Assembly (NCBI RefSeq): GCF_900103405.1
Contig: NZ_FNHX01000003.1
Span: 124,001 to 188,000, forward strand
Direction: 5' to 3'
Length of the DNA: 64,000 nucleotides
Source: Polaromonas sp. JS666
GTDB lineage: Bacteria; Pseudomonadota; Gammaproteobacteria; Burkholderiales; Burkholderiaceae_C
Shown: positions 11,301 through 19,914 of the stretch, one piece after another
Numbering within the stretch: the first letter of the stretch is position 1
Layout: each line of letters opens with the position of its first letter
Made by a program: the position numbers and the translations under genes
Notes under the pieces: model-generated
Seen by the model: the letters and a program-made list of their open reading frames with translations, nothing else
Databases searched by the model: none
What the model was told of the DNA's origin: nothing

Positions 11301-11455
11301 GTGGGGCCGTGGAACTGGCTTTGCCAGGCCGCAGGCGCCCGATAGGGGTGATTCTTCCTCCAGTGGGGGCCGGGATCCGGCTTTGCCGGTTCCAAGGCGC
11401 CCGTCCCCTGGAAGGGGAAAAGGCGCGACACGAAGTGTGCGTCCGATAGGGGTGA
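11301..11455. repeat. Two tandem copies of a GC-rich intergenic hairpin repeat
   Basis: Unit one (11301-11350) and unit two (11363-11455) both begin GTGGGG(G)CC, continue with a GGCTTTGCC hairpin and GGCGCCCG, and end GATAGGGGTGA. Unit two also carries CCCCTGGAAGGGG and a CACGAAGTG stem that unit one lacks. A third copy lies at 30112-30205. The repeats fill the gap between the convergent slmA and manD genes, where they may terminate both transcripts. Confidence 0.75.
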
Positions 11456-11461
11456 ACCTCG

Positions 11462-12673
11462 TCACCAGTTCCAGAGAGTCCCGTCATGCTGCAAGCGGTT
11501 CACCGGCAGGTAGGCGCGCTGGTACGGGTATTTGGCGGCCAGCTTCTCGTCGATCTCCACGCCGTGGCCCGGCGTCTCGCCGCAATGCATAAAGCCTTTG
11601 TCAAAGCGGTAGCTGTGCGGGAAGACCTCGTCGGTCTGCTCGGTGTGGCGCATGTATTCCTGTACGCCGAAGTTGGGCACCCAGGTGTCGAAGTGCAGTG
11701 CCGCGCCCATGCACACCGGTGACAAATCGGTCGCGCCGTGGCAGCCGGTGCGCACCTGGTGCAGGGATGCGAAGTCGGCGATGCGCCGCAGGTGGGTGAT
11801 GCCGCCGGCATGCACGACGGTGGCGCGTATGTAGTCGATTAGCTGGTTCTGGATCAAGTCCTTGCAGTCCCAGATTGTGTTGAAGATCTCGCCCACGGCC
11901 AGCGGGGTGGTGGTGTGCTGGCGTATTAGGCGGAAAGCCTCCTGGTTTTCGGCCGGCGTCGCGTCCTCCAGCCAGAACAGGTGAAACGGCTCCAGCGACT
12001 TGCCCAGCCGGCCCGCTTCTATGGGTGTCAGGCGGTGGTGGGCGTCGTGCAGCAAATGGATGTCCGGCCCCACGGCGCGCCGCACCGCGTCGAACAGCTT
12101 GGGCGTGTGCAGCAGGTATTTTTCGCTGCTCCAGTCGTGCTCGCTGGGCAGGTTGCCGTCGGCCGGCTCGTAAAACATGCTGCCCTTGCCCACGCCGTAG
12201 ACTTTTTCCAGGCCCGGCACGCCGCTTTGCGCGCGTATCGCCTGGTAGCCCATTTCCTTGTAGCGCAGCACCTCGTCCACCGTGTGGGCGATGTCGCTGC
12301 CGTTGGCGTGGCCGTACACCATCACGCCGTTGCGGCTGCGCCCGCCCAGCAGCTGGTACAGCGGCAGGCCGGCGGCCTTGGCCTTGATGTCCCAGAGGGC
12401 CGTGTCCACCGCGGCGATGGCGCTCATGGTCACCGGGCCGCGGCGCCAGTAGGCACCCTTGTAGAGGTATTGCCAGATGTCCTCGATCTGGTGCGCGTCG
12501 CGGCCTATCAGGCAGGGAATGACGTGCTCGGTCAGGTAGCTCACGACCGCCAGCTCGCGCCCGTTGAGCGTGGCGTCGCCGATGCCGGTCAGGCCTTCGT
12601 CGGTTTCTATCTTGAGGGTGACGAAGTTGCGGCCGGGGCTGCAGACAATGACGCGGGCGTTGGTGATTTTCAT
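11462..12673 (-). CDS. manD: D-mannonate dehydratase (enolase superfamily)
   Basis: 403 aa. Removes water from D-mannonate to give 2-keto-3-deoxy-D-gluconate. Residues agree with the characterised high-activity ManD group in number as well as kind: metal ligands Asp210, Glu236 and Glu262, and catalytic Arg147, Tyr159, His212 and His312. Length is exact for the family. The open frame runs further upstream, but homology begins at MKITNARV, so the start is at 12673. It is the last gene of the minus-strand operon headed by a GntR regulator; 49 bp separate it from the ABC ATPase gene. Fructuronate reductase, which makes mannonate, is encoded divergently nearby. Confidence 0.93.
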   Translation of the reverse strand: MKITNARVIVCSPGRNFVTLKIETDEGLTGIGDATLNGRELAVVSYLTEHVIPCLIGRDAHQIEDIWQYLYKGAYWRRGPVTMSAIAAVDTALWDIKAKAAGLPLYQLLGGRSRNGVMVYGHANGSDIAHTVDEVLRYKEMGYQAIRAQSGVPGLEKVYGVGKGSMFYEPADGNLPSEHDWSSEKYLLHTPKLFDAVRRAVGPDIHLLHDAHHRLTPIEAGRLGKSLEPFHLFWLEDATPAENQEAFRLIRQHTTTPLAVGEIFNTIWDCKDLIQNQLIDYIRATVVHAGGITHLRRIADFASLHQVRTGCHGATDLSPVCMGAALHFDTWVPNFGVQEYMRHTEQTDEVFPHSYRFDKGFMHCGETPGHGVEIDEKLAAKYPYQRAYLPVNRLQHDGTLWNW

Positions 12674-12722
12674 GAAAAGTCGATGGGTGATAAAAAAATG
12701 AAAGTCGGACGGGCTGCGATGT

Positions 12723-13523
12723 TCAGCCGTTCCATCCCAGGTGGCCGAGGAAATCGCGGGTGCGCGCCACCGTGGGGTGCTCGAAAATCTGCGCGGGCGG
12801 GCCTTCCTCCAGGATGGCGCCGTTTTCAAACACTACCACCCAGTTCGCCACGCGCTGCGCAAAACTCATTTCGTGCGTGACCACGATCATGGTCATGCCT
12901 TCCTGGGCCAGCTTCTTCATCACGTTGAGCACCTCGCCCACGGTTTCCGGGTCCAGCGCCGAGGTCGGCTCGTCGAACAGCATCACCTCGGGCTCCATGG
13001 CCAGCGCGCGGGCGATCGCCACGCGCTGCTGCTGGCCGCCCGAGAGGTTGGCCGGGAAGTTGCCGGCCTTGGATTCCAGCCCCACCTTCTCGAGCAGCAC
13101 CATGGCGCGTTTGCGTGCGTCGGCCTCGCTCATGCCCAGCACGGTGACGGGGCCCATGGCCACGTTGTCCAGCGCCGTCTTGTGCGGGAACAGCTCAAAG
13201 CTCTGGAACACCATGCCCATGCGCTGGCGCACCTTGCGCACCTCGGTTTCCCGCGTGGGCAGCGGAATGCCGTCCAGCAGCACGCGCCCGCCGTTCAGGG
13301 TTTCGAGCGCGTTGGTGCAGCGCAGCAGCGTCGACTTGCCCGAGCCCGAGGGCCCGATCAGGCACATCACCTCGCCCTTGTTGACCTGCAGCGAGACGCC
13401 GTTGAGCGCCACAAAATCGCCGTAGAGCTTGCGCACGTTTTCATAGACCAGCACGGGCGGCTGGTCCGCGCCCTTGCGCGCCCTGGCGGCGGGGGCCGTG
13501 CCTTGTGGGGTAGCTGATGTCAT
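12723..13523 (-). CDS. PAAT-family ABC transporter ATP-binding protein (GlnQ-like)
   Basis: 266 aa. Walker [10 protein letters not shown], signature [14 protein letters not shown], Walker [14 protein letters not shown] and switch His in VTHEM are all intact. About 27 extra residues precede the domain ([18 protein letters not shown]). Closest to the ATPases of polar amino acid importers such as GlnQ and HisP. Its ATG overlaps the stop of the permease gene upstream (ATGA), so it is co-translated with it. It belongs to an operon with mannonate dehydratase, so the cargo may be a sugar acid rather than an amino acid. Confidence 0.92.
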   Translation of the reverse strand: MTSATPQGTAPAARARKGADQPPVLVYENVRKLYGDFVALNGVSLQVNKGEVMCLIGPSGSGKSTLLRCTNALETLNGGRVLLDGIPLPTRETEVRKVRQRMGMVFQSFELFPHKTALDNVAMGPVTVLGMSEADARKRAMVLLEKVGLESKAGNFPANLSGGQQQRVAIARALAMEPEVMLFDEPTSALDPETVGEVLNVMKKLAQEGMTMIVVTHEMSFAQRVANWVVVFENGAILEEGPPAQIFEHPTVARTRDFLGHLGWNG

Positions 13524-14179
13524 TCTTTGACTCCGTATTTTTTGTGGATCCAGTCCACGAGTTTTGCCTGGGGGTAGCCCATCAGCCAGTAAATCGCGGC
13601 CATGGCGGTCAGCATTTCCAGCACCCGGAAGGTCTGGGCGCGTATCTGCATGGAGGTATAGGCCAGCTCGCTGACCGCGATCACCGACACCAGCGAGGTG
13701 TCCTTGAACAACGAAATCCAGGTGCTGGCCAGCACCGGCAGGATGCGGCGCGCCGCCTGCGGGATCACCACCTTGAACATGGCCTGGCGGCGCGACATGC
13801 CCATGGCCAGCGCTGCCTCCATCTGGCCCTTGCGTATGGAGTTGATGCCGGCGCGGAAGGTTTCGGCGTTGTAGGCCGAGATATTCAGCACCAGCGCGAC
13901 CAGCGCCGTCGTCAGCGCCGAGAACTGCACGTCGAAGGCGATCGGCATCACGTAAAACGCCCAGTAGATCACCAGGATCAGCGGCAGGTTGCGGAAAAAC
14001 TCCACAAAGGCCAGCGAGATGGAGTTCAGCAACTTGTTGGACGACAGCCGCATCAGCGCCAGCAGGATGCCGCCCGGCACGGCCAGCAGCATGGTCAGCA
14101 CCGTCAGGCCCACGGTCATGAGGGCACCGTCCCACAGCGCGCCGCGATGCGTCCAGATGACGTTCCAGTCGAAGTTCAT
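13520..14179 (-). CDS. PAAT-family ABC transporter permease (second)
   Basis: 219 aa with about five membrane helices and the cytoplasmic EAA-type loop ([21 protein letters not shown]) that docks to the ATPase. Belongs to the HisM/GlnP branch of binding-protein-dependent permeases. It overlaps both neighbours by 4 bp (ATGA at each end). It probably forms a heterodimer with the permease encoded just upstream. Confidence 0.92.
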   Translation of the reverse strand: MNFDWNVIWTHRGALWDGALMTVGLTVLTMLLAVPGGILLALMRLSSNKLLNSISLAFVEFFRNLPLILVIYWAFYVMPIAFDVQFSALTTALVALVLNISAYNAETFRAGINSIRKGQMEAALAMGMSRRQAMFKVVIPQAARRILPVLASTWISLFKDTSLVSVIAVSELAYTSMQIRAQTFRVLEMLTAMAAIYWLMGYPQAKLVDWIHKKYGVKE

Positions 14180-14841
14180 GAGCGCCCCAGGTGTGCGAGT
14201 TTTTGGTACATGCGGTCGACGACGCGGGTCACCGGGAACAGCACCAGGAAGTACAGCACCATGACGGCCGTGAACACCTCGACCGGCCGGTAGCTCTGGC
14301 CGGCCACGGTTTCGGCGCGGTGCATCAGCTCGGGCACGGCGATCACGGTGGCGATGGCCGTGTCCTTGATCGCCATGGTCAGCACCGAGCCGAAGGCCGG
14401 AAGCATGCGTATCGTGGCCTGCGGCAGGATGATCTTGCGCAAAATCTGCGCGCGCGACATGCCCAGCGCCAGCCCGGCGCGCGTCTGCCCGGGGCGTATC
14501 GATTCAATGCCGGCGCGGATGATCTCGGAAGCATAGGCCGCGATGTGCAGCGTCAGCCCCACCAGCGCGGCCCAGAAGGGCGGAAAGGTCACGCCGGCCA
14601 GCAGCGGGAAGGCGAAGTAAATCCACACCAGCACCACCAGGATGGGAATGGCGCGCATGGTGTCCACGTAAAACACCAGCACGGCGCTGAGCCAGCGCGG
14701 GCCGTACAGGCGCAGCAGCGCGATCACCAGCCCGGTCAGGATGCTGGTCACCGCGCTGACCACGCTGAGCAGGACAGTGATGCCCAGCCCGCCGGCGAAA
14801 AAACGCCAGTTCTCGATGATCGGTGAAAAATCCACGTCCAT
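14176..14841 (-). CDS. PAAT-family ABC transporter permease (first)
   Basis: 221 aa, about five membrane helices, EAA loop [21 protein letters not shown]. It is a paralogue of the next permease, and the two should form the membrane channel as a heterodimer. It lies 78 bp after the second binding-protein gene and overlaps the following permease gene by 4 bp. Same operon as mannonate dehydratase. Confidence 0.92.
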   Translation of the reverse strand: MDVDFSPIIENWRFFAGGLGITVLLSVVSAVTSILTGLVIALLRLYGPRWLSAVLVFYVDTMRAIPILVVLVWIYFAFPLLAGVTFPPFWAALVGLTLHIAAYASEIIRAGIESIRPGQTRAGLALGMSRAQILRKIILPQATIRMLPAFGSVLTMAIKDTAIATVIAVPELMHRAETVAGQSYRPVEVFTAVMVLYFLVLFPVTRVVDRMYQKLAHLGRS

Positions 14842-14919
14842 GAAAGTCCGTCCGGGGTGAAAGAGGAATGGCGCGGCCCACCTGGCCAGGCAGAGGGCCG
14901 CGATGTGACAGGACGCGGA

Positions 14920-15768
14920 TTACTTCAGGTTCTGCGTCATGCGCGCTTCTTCGGCCTGCAGTTGCGGCTCCATGCGTTTTTCGACTTCACGCAGCCAGTC
15001 CAGGTAGACCTGCTCGTTCTTGTTCACGCCCATGCCGGTCTTGATCTCGAAGATCTTGCTGTCCTGGCAGTTGTTTTCTTTCGGGAACACCGCCAGGCCC
15101 TTGACCTTTTTGTTGATGTTGGGCCAAAGCATGCGGTTCAGCGGCGCCACGTCCGAGCGGCCGGCCAGCACCTCCTCAATCGGCGCGACCGAGCCCGAAT
15201 TGGCCACGCCGCGCAGCTTGGCTTTGGAGAACTGCTCACGCACCAGCGGCTCTTCGCCCGCGCCCGAGAAGTACGCCATGGTGATCTCGGGCTTGTTGAA
15301 GTCTTCCAGCGTCTTGGCGTTGGTGAACTTCGGGTTGTCGGCGCGGCCGAACATGCACACGCCGGTGCTCGAGAAGGTCACAAAGTCGATGATCTTGGCG
15401 CGCTCGGCATTCTGGTTCAACGGGCCGATCATGATGTCCATCTGGTTGGCGATCAGCGCCGGCACCTTGGTTTCATGGCTGACCGGAACCGGCACCATCT
15501 TCACGCCCAGCAATTTGGCGAACTCCTTGCCCAGCAGCCAGGACGGGCCGGACCAGGGCTCGCCCTCGCCGGTGGTGTTCTGCGCCAGCCAGGGCGGGTT
15601 GTTGACCACGCCCACGCGCAGCACGCCGGCCTTTCGGATCGCATCAATGCGCGGGCTGGCGCCGGGCGCGGGCGGTGTCTGGGCCAGGGCGGCGGTCGAT
15701 ACGCCGGCGGCGACGGCAGCCAGCGCGAAATGGCGGCACAGGCGCAGGGAGGAGCTGAAGCGGTTCAT
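14920..15768 (-). CDS. PAAT-type periplasmic binding protein, copy 2
   Basis: 282 aa with an N-terminal signal peptide ending near ALAQ. It has the extracellular solute-binding family 3 fold: KAGVLRVGVVNNPPW at the start of the mature domain and NAERAKIIDFV, the usual ER...DF stretch. It is a paralogue of the product of the gene directly upstream; after the signal peptide both share TPPAPGASPRIDAI exactly, and both keep two Cys (VCMFGR and ENNCQ), perhaps a disulfide. The leader between the two genes has a run of nine identical bases (C on this strand). Ligand unknown; context suggests a sugar acid. Confidence 0.88.
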   Translation of the reverse strand: MNRFSSSLRLCRHFALAAVAAGVSTAALAQTPPAPGASPRIDAIRKAGVLRVGVVNNPPWLAQNTTGEGEPWSGPSWLLGKEFAKLLGVKMVPVPVSHETKVPALIANQMDIMIGPLNQNAERAKIIDFVTFSSTGVCMFGRADNPKFTNAKTLEDFNKPEITMAYFSGAGEEPLVREQFSKAKLRGVANSGSVAPIEEVLAGRSDVAPLNRMLWPNINKKVKGLAVFPKENNCQDSKIFEIKTGMGVNKNEQVYLDWLREVEKRMEPQLQAEEARMTQNLK

Positions 15769-15825
15769 GGTGTTGTCTCTTTCTCTTTGAATATTTTGAA
15801 AATCGGGGGGGGGCGGCGTTGGCGC

Positions 15826-16665
15826 TTACTTGAGCGACTCGATCACGCGCTTTTCCTCTGCGGCGAGTTTGGGTTCCAGCGTTTTTTCCACCGCGCGCAG
15901 CCAGTCGAGGAAGGCTTGCTGGTTCTTGTCAACGGCCAGGCCCACGGGCGAGGCTTTTTCCTTGCTGCCCTGGCAGTTGTTCTCCTGCGGGTAGACCGTC
16001 AGGCCCTTGACCTTCTGGTTCAGGTTGACCCAGGGCACGCGGTTGATGGGTGCCGCATCGGCGCGCCTGGCCATGATTTCTTCCACGGGCGCGGTGGCGC
16101 CCGAGCTGGCAACGGCGCGGAACTTGGCCTTGGGGAAACGCTCCTTGACCCAGTTCTCTTCGGCGCCGCCCGTGAAGTAGGCAATCGTGATGTCGGGGCT
16201 GTTAAGGTCATCCACCGATTTCACCTTGGCCAGCTTGTCGTTGCCCGCGCGGCCGAACATACAGACGCTGGTGGTCGAATAGACCACGAAGTCCACCACC
16301 TTGAGCCGCTCCGGCGTCTCGCCCAACGGGCTGATAGTCATGTCGACCTGGTTGGCCGCGAGCACCGGCACCTTGGTCTCGTGCGATACCGCCACCGGCA
16401 CCAGCTTGACGTTCAAGAGGCGCGCGTATTCGGTCGCCAGCGTCCAGGCTGGGCCGCTCCAGGCCTGGCCGCCACCGCTGGTGTTCTCCAGCAGCCAGGG
16501 GGAGTTCTGCAAAACCCCCACACGCAGCTCGCCGGATTTTTTGATCGCGTCTATGCGGGGGCTGGCGCCGGGCGCCGGTGGTGTCTGGGCCAGCAGCGCG
16601 GCGCTTGCCAGGCCCATCGCCAAGCCGGTCAGGGTGGATTTGAGTTTCAGTTTGGGCATGTTCAT
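15826..16665 (-). CDS. PAAT-type periplasmic binding protein, copy 1
   Basis: 279 aa. Signal peptide to about residue 26 (AALLAQ), then a solute-binding family 3 domain with KKSGELRVGVLQNSPW and TPERLKVVDFV. Tandem paralogue of the next gene; the pair probably arose by local duplication and then diverged over most of the ligand-binding region. It is the first structural gene after the GntR regulator, 61 bp downstream of it. Two receptors feeding one permease pair could widen the substrate range. Confidence 0.88.
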   Translation of the reverse strand: MNMPKLKLKSTLTGLAMGLASAALLAQTPPAPGASPRIDAIKKSGELRVGVLQNSPWLLENTSGGGQAWSGPAWTLATEYARLLNVKLVPVAVSHETKVPVLAANQVDMTISPLGETPERLKVVDFVVYSTTSVCMFGRAGNDKLAKVKSVDDLNSPDITIAYFTGGAEENWVKERFPKAKFRAVASSGATAPVEEIMARRADAAPINRVPWVNLNQKVKGLTVYPQENNCQGSKEKASPVGLAVDKNQQAFLDWLRAVEKTLEPKLAAEEKRVIESLK

Positions 16666-16726
16666 CTTGTCTCTCGTTGTGTTGTTGGGGGAAGAACTCT
16701 CGGTGCTTAAAGGCGGTGGAGCGGCG

Positions 16727-17467
16727 TCATCTCCAGGCCTGGGCGAACTCGCTGATCACTCGTTCGAGGTGGGCGCGCATGGCAGCTCTGGCGGCAATCG
16801 GGTCGCGCGCCAGCAAGGCCTTGAAGATGCGCTGGTGGTCGGCGTGCGAGGCCAGGCGCAGCTCGGGCGTGTGGAAGTGGTGCTCTATCTTGGTCCAGAC
16901 GGGGCCCTTGGCCTGGGCCCACATGGCGCTCACCATCTGCAGCAGCACGCTGTTGCCGGTGGATTCGGCGATGCGCAGGTGGAACAACTGGTCGGCCGCC
17001 TCGTTTTCTTCCTTGTTGTCGATGTGCTCGCGCATGTCGCTGAGCGCCGTGAAGATGCGGTCCAGGTCGCCGTCCTTGCGGGTTTCCGCCGCGACCGAGG
17101 CGATTTCCGACTCGATCAGGCAGCGCGCGCGCAGCAGTTCAAAAGGGCCGGGGCCGGTTTCGGAGATGAAGGGCGACGTGCTGGAGTTGCTGCGCACCTG
17201 CATGACATAGATGCCCGAGCCGCCGCGCACTTCGACCACGCCCTGCAGCTCCAGCGCGATCATGGCTTCGCGCACCGAGGTGCGGCTCACGTCAAAGCGT
17301 TCGGCCAGCGCGCGCTCCGACGGAAGCCGCTCGCCGAGCTTGAACTCGCCCTGCGCGATCAGCGCCAGCAGCTGCGTGGCCAGCCGCTGGTAAGAGCGGT
17401 CGGACAGCGCCCGGGGCGCCGTGGAGCTGTCGTCAGGGGAAGCCGGTTGGATGAGTTGAAGTGCCAT
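16727..17467 (-). CDS. GntR/FadR-family regulator, copy 1
   Basis: 246 aa. Winged helix at about residues 20-90 with LPSERALAERFDVSRTSVREA, the FadR-subfamily DNA-reading motif, followed by an all-helical FCD ligand-binding domain (from about residue 105). Proteins of this type (UxuR, ExuR, DgoR) repress sugar-acid genes and release DNA on binding the acid. The open frame extends upstream, but the family-like sequence begins at MALQL, so the start is 17467. Three operator-like palindromes lie immediately upstream between this gene and the divergent fructuronate reductase gene. It is about 10 kb from a paralogous regulator. Confidence 0.9.
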   Translation of the reverse strand: MALQLIQPASPDDSSTAPRALSDRSYQRLATQLLALIAQGEFKLGERLPSERALAERFDVSRTSVREAMIALELQGVVEVRGGSGIYVMQVRSNSSTSPFISETGPGPFELLRARCLIESEIASVAAETRKDGDLDRIFTALSDMREHIDNKEENEAADQLFHLRIAESTGNSVLLQMVSAMWAQAKGPVWTKIEHHFHTPELRLASHADHQRIFKALLARDPIAARAAMRAHLERVISEFAQAWR

Positions 17468-17481
17468 GATGGGTTCCAAAG

Positions 17482-17492
17482 TGGTTGGACCA
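17482..17492. promoter_or_regulatory. GntR/FadR operator-like palindrome A
   Basis: TGGTTGGACCA has the form TGGT-N3-ACCA, the shape of FadR-family operators (FadR TGGTCCGACCA; LldR and PdhR TGGTNNNACCA). It lies 15 bp upstream of the gntR start codon. Confidence 0.6.
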
Positions 17493-17523
17493 ATTATCGG
17501 ATTCTGTGCCAATAAAGGCCAAT

Positions 17524-17537
17524 AGTGGTTTACCACT
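17524..17537. promoter_or_regulatory. GntR/FadR operator-like palindrome B
   Basis: AGTGGTTTACCACT is a perfect palindrome with 6-bp arms and a 2-bp centre. It carries the TGGT/ACCA arms of the neighbouring sites but with one base less between them. Confidence 0.5.
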
Positions 17538-17543
17538 ATGGAT

Positions 17544-17561
17544 AAGTGGTCAGTCCAATTG
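17544..17561. promoter_or_regulatory. GntR/FadR operator-like site C, shared with 27649-27666
   Basis: AAGTGGTCAGTCCAATTG lies 34 bp before the fructuronate reductase start. Seventeen of its 18 bases recur at 27649-27666, in front of the second gntR/SDR divergent pair. This is the strongest sign that the two blocks are one regulon. Confidence 0.7.
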
Positions 17562-17595
17562 TTCAATAAAGTCCTTTCATCGGCAGACCACAGGC

Positions 17596-19038
17596 ATGCG
17601 CGCACTCTCCCAAACCGTTCTCGACGACCGGGCGGTTCCACCCTCCCTGCACCTCCCTGATTACCCGCGAAGCGCCCTGGTGCCCGGCGTGCTGCATCTG
17701 GGCCTGGGCGCCTTCCACCGCGCCCACCAGGCTGTGGTGTTTGACGCCTTGCTCCAGGCCGGCGATACGCGCTGGGGTGTGTTGGGCGTGGCCATGCGCA
17801 GCACCGAACTGGCCGACGCGCTGGCCCGCCAGGACGGGCTTTACACCTTGCAAATTGCGAGCGCCGAAGGGCGGCGCTGGCAGCTGGTGGGCGCTGTGCT
17901 GGACACCTGCGTCGCGGCGCGCGAGCCTGACCGCGTCACGGCGGCCATCGCCGCGCCCGCCACCCGCTGGCTCACGCTCACGGTGACCGAAAAAGCCTAC
18001 GGCCCCGTGCTCGCGGCGCAACTCGTGGCCGGCCTGGCCGCGCGCCATGCGGCCGGCCTGGGCGGCCTGACCATCGCCTCCTGCGACAACCTGAGCGGCA
18101 ACGGCGGCAAGCTGCGCCAGCTGTGCCTGGACACGGCCGCGGCCCTGGACACCGTGCTCGCGCAGTGGATAGAGAGCCACTGCGCTTTTCCCGACAGCAT
18201 GGTGGACCGCATCGTCCCCGCCGCCACCGCCCAGCACCGCGAGGATGCCGCGCGCATGACGGGCCTGGACGACGCTTGCGCCCTGGGCACTGAAGCCTTC
18301 TGGGAGTGGGTGATAGAGCGCCACTTCGTGGACCCCGCCGACGGCGCCGCGCTGGCGGCCGCGGGCGTGCAGGTGGTGGAAGACGTCAGGCCGTTTGAGG
18401 AGGCCAAACTGCGCATGCTCAACGGCAGCCATACCGCCATCGCGCTGATGGGCGCCGTCATGGGCCTGCCCACGGTGGCCGACTGCGTGGCGAATGCCGA
18501 CATACGCTGGTTTGTGCACCACCTGATGACCGACATCGTGATGCCGCAGCTGCAGCGCCCCGGCCTGCCGGCTTACCGCGATGCGCTGCTCGCGCGTTTC
18601 GCCAACCCGGATTTGCGCCACAAGGTGCACCAGATCGCCTCGGACAGCTCGCTCAAGATTCCGCTGCGCTGGCTGCCCACGCTGCAAACCCGGCTGGCCG
18701 CCGGCGCCGATGTCGAGCCGCTGGCTTTCGGGGCGGCTGTGTGGATGCGCTACCTGCTGGCCGAAGATGAGCAGGGCCAGCCCTATGCGATTTCAGACCC
18801 TGCCGGCGAACGCCTGCAAGCCATCGCGCGGCGGCACCGCGGCGATGCGCCCGCCACGGTGGCGGCTTTGCTGCGGCAACCGGCCATCTGGGGCGAGGCG
18901 CTGCTCGCCAACCCGCGCTGGGTTTCCAGCGTGGGCTTCTGGCTGGAACGCATCCAGGCCCTGGGCCTTGGCGCGGCGCTCGCGCAATTCAAGGCCGGAC
19001 ATGCCACCCACCTCAACACTGAACACGGAAACACCTGA
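17596..19038 (+). CDS. uxuB: Fructuronate reductase / mannitol dehydrogenase family
   Basis: 480 aa polyol-specific long-chain dehydrogenase. GVLHLGLGAFHRAHQA is the N-terminal nucleotide-binding signature, and KLRMLNGSH carries the catalytic Lys-x(4)-Asn-x(2)-His of the family. The expected reaction is D-fructuronate + NADH to D-mannonate, the substrate of the ManD encoded in the divergent operon. A tagaturonate or mannitol activity cannot be excluded from sequence alone. I chose the ATG at 17596 because homology starts there. Three GntR-type operators lie upstream, and an SDR gene begins 3 bp after its stop. Confidence 0.87.
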   Translation: MRALSQTVLDDRAVPPSLHLPDYPRSALVPGVLHLGLGAFHRAHQAVVFDALLQAGDTRWGVLGVAMRSTELADALARQDGLYTLQIASAEGRRWQLVGAVLDTCVAAREPDRVTAAIAAPATRWLTLTVTEKAYGPVLAAQLVAGLAARHAAGLGGLTIASCDNLSGNGGKLRQLCLDTAAALDTVLAQWIESHCAFPDSMVDRIVPAATAQHREDAARMTGLDDACALGTEAFWEWVIERHFVDPADGAALAAAGVQVVEDVRPFEEAKLRMLNGSHTAIALMGAVMGLPTVADCVANADIRWFVHHLMTDIVMPQLQRPGLPAYRDALLARFANPDLRHKVHQIASDSSLKIPLRWLPTLQTRLAAGADVEPLAFGAAVWMRYLLAEDEQGQPYAISDPAGERLQAIARRHRGDAPATVAALLRQPAIWGEALLANPRWVSSVGFWLERIQALGLGAALAQFKAGHATHLNTEHGNT

Positions 19039-19041
19039 ACC

Positions 19042-19797
19042 ATGATCCCCAAACATCCCCCCATCCAGGACCAGGTCGCCCTTGTGACCGGCGCCAATGC
19101 CGGCATGGGCCTGGCCACCGTGCGCGCGTTGCTCGATGCGGGCTACCGCGTCGCGGCCACCGATCTGCGCACCGAAGCCGTGGCCGCCGAGCTGGCCCAC
19201 CACGGCGACCGGCTGGCCTGTTTTGTCATGGACGTGAGCGACTACGCCCAGGTGCAGTCGGCCTGCGACCAGATTGAGAAACACTTCGGCCGCATCGACG
19301 TCTGCGTCAACAACGCGGGCTTTTTGCAGTACGCCAACTGCGAACAGACCACGCCCGAGCTTTGGCACAAGACGCTGAGGATCAACCTGGACGGCGTGTT
19401 CTATGTGAGCCAGCGCGTGGCCCCGGGCATGAAGGCGCGCGGCTTCGGCCGCATTGTCAACATATCGTCTTTTGGCGCGAAGACCGGTGGCCTGTCACCG
19501 CTGCCCGCTTACGCGGCCAGCAAGGGAGGCGTCACTTCCCTGACCTTCAGCTTCGCGCGTGAATACGCGCCCTTCGGCGTGACCTGCAATGCGCTGGCCC
19601 CGACCTTTGTCAAAACCCAGATGCTGACCGAGCAGGTCAGCGCCGAGCGGCAGGCCGAGCTGCGCCAAAAAATCCCGGTAGGGCGTTTTTGTGAGCTTGA
19701 AGAGCTGGCCCACAGCGTGCTGTTCCTGGCCCACCCGATGAGCGGCTTTATCACCGGTGAGGTGCTGGACCTCAACGGCGGCCTGCAGTTCGACTAG
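19042..19797 (+). CDS. SDR-family oxidoreductase
   Basis: 251 aa classical short-chain dehydrogenase. NAD(P) motif TGANAGMG, NNAG in the fourth strand, catalytic Ser in NISSF and YAASK as the YxxxK active site; all intact. The Asp after the second strand (AATD) suggests NAD(H). It follows fructuronate reductase by 3 bp and shares its operator region, so a sugar-acid redox step is likely, for example tagaturonate reduction (no UxaB homologue is seen here) or oxidation of a keto-deoxy acid. The TAG stop codon lies inside the left arm of a long inverted repeat. Confidence 0.88.
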   Translation: MIPKHPPIQDQVALVTGANAGMGLATVRALLDAGYRVAATDLRTEAVAAELAHHGDRLACFVMDVSDYAQVQSACDQIEKHFGRIDVCVNNAGFLQYANCEQTTPELWHKTLRINLDGVFYVSQRVAPGMKARGFGRIVNISSFGAKTGGLSPLPAYAASKGGVTSLTFSFAREYAPFGVTCNALAPTFVKTQMLTEQVSAERQAELRQKIPVGRFCELEELAHSVLFLAHPMSGFITGEVLDLNGGLQFD

Positions 19798-19909
19798 AGC
19801 CACTCACAAAACCCTCCTGGCGTCGTTGCGCCGCCTTGCCGTGCTGTAGCACTGTCTGCGGCGGCGCGCCTAGCCAGGACCGCTACGCTGGGTTTTGTGA
19901 GCGGCTCTA
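19795..19909. repeat. Long imperfect inverted repeat between convergent genes
   Basis: Arms 19795-19814 and 19890-19909 pair over 20 bp with one mismatch (TAGAGCC...AAAACCC against GGGTTTTGTG...GGCTCTA). Further inner pairings (CCTGGC/GCCAGG, GCGCCGCC/GGCGGCGC) make a cruciform or hairpin of about 115 nt. It occupies the gap between the convergent SDR and Ldh2-family genes and includes the SDR stop codon. Probably a two-way terminator or a member of a dispersed intergenic repeat family. Confidence 0.75.
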
Positions 19910-19914
19910 AACGC

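Noticed and set aside
11301..11455. CRISPR-like array
   Set aside because: Only two unequal units with internal hairpins, no regular spacers and no cas genes.
14857..16710. 617-codon open frame on the plus strand
   Set aside because: Antisense to two tandem binding-protein genes; its internal repetition only mirrors their duplication.
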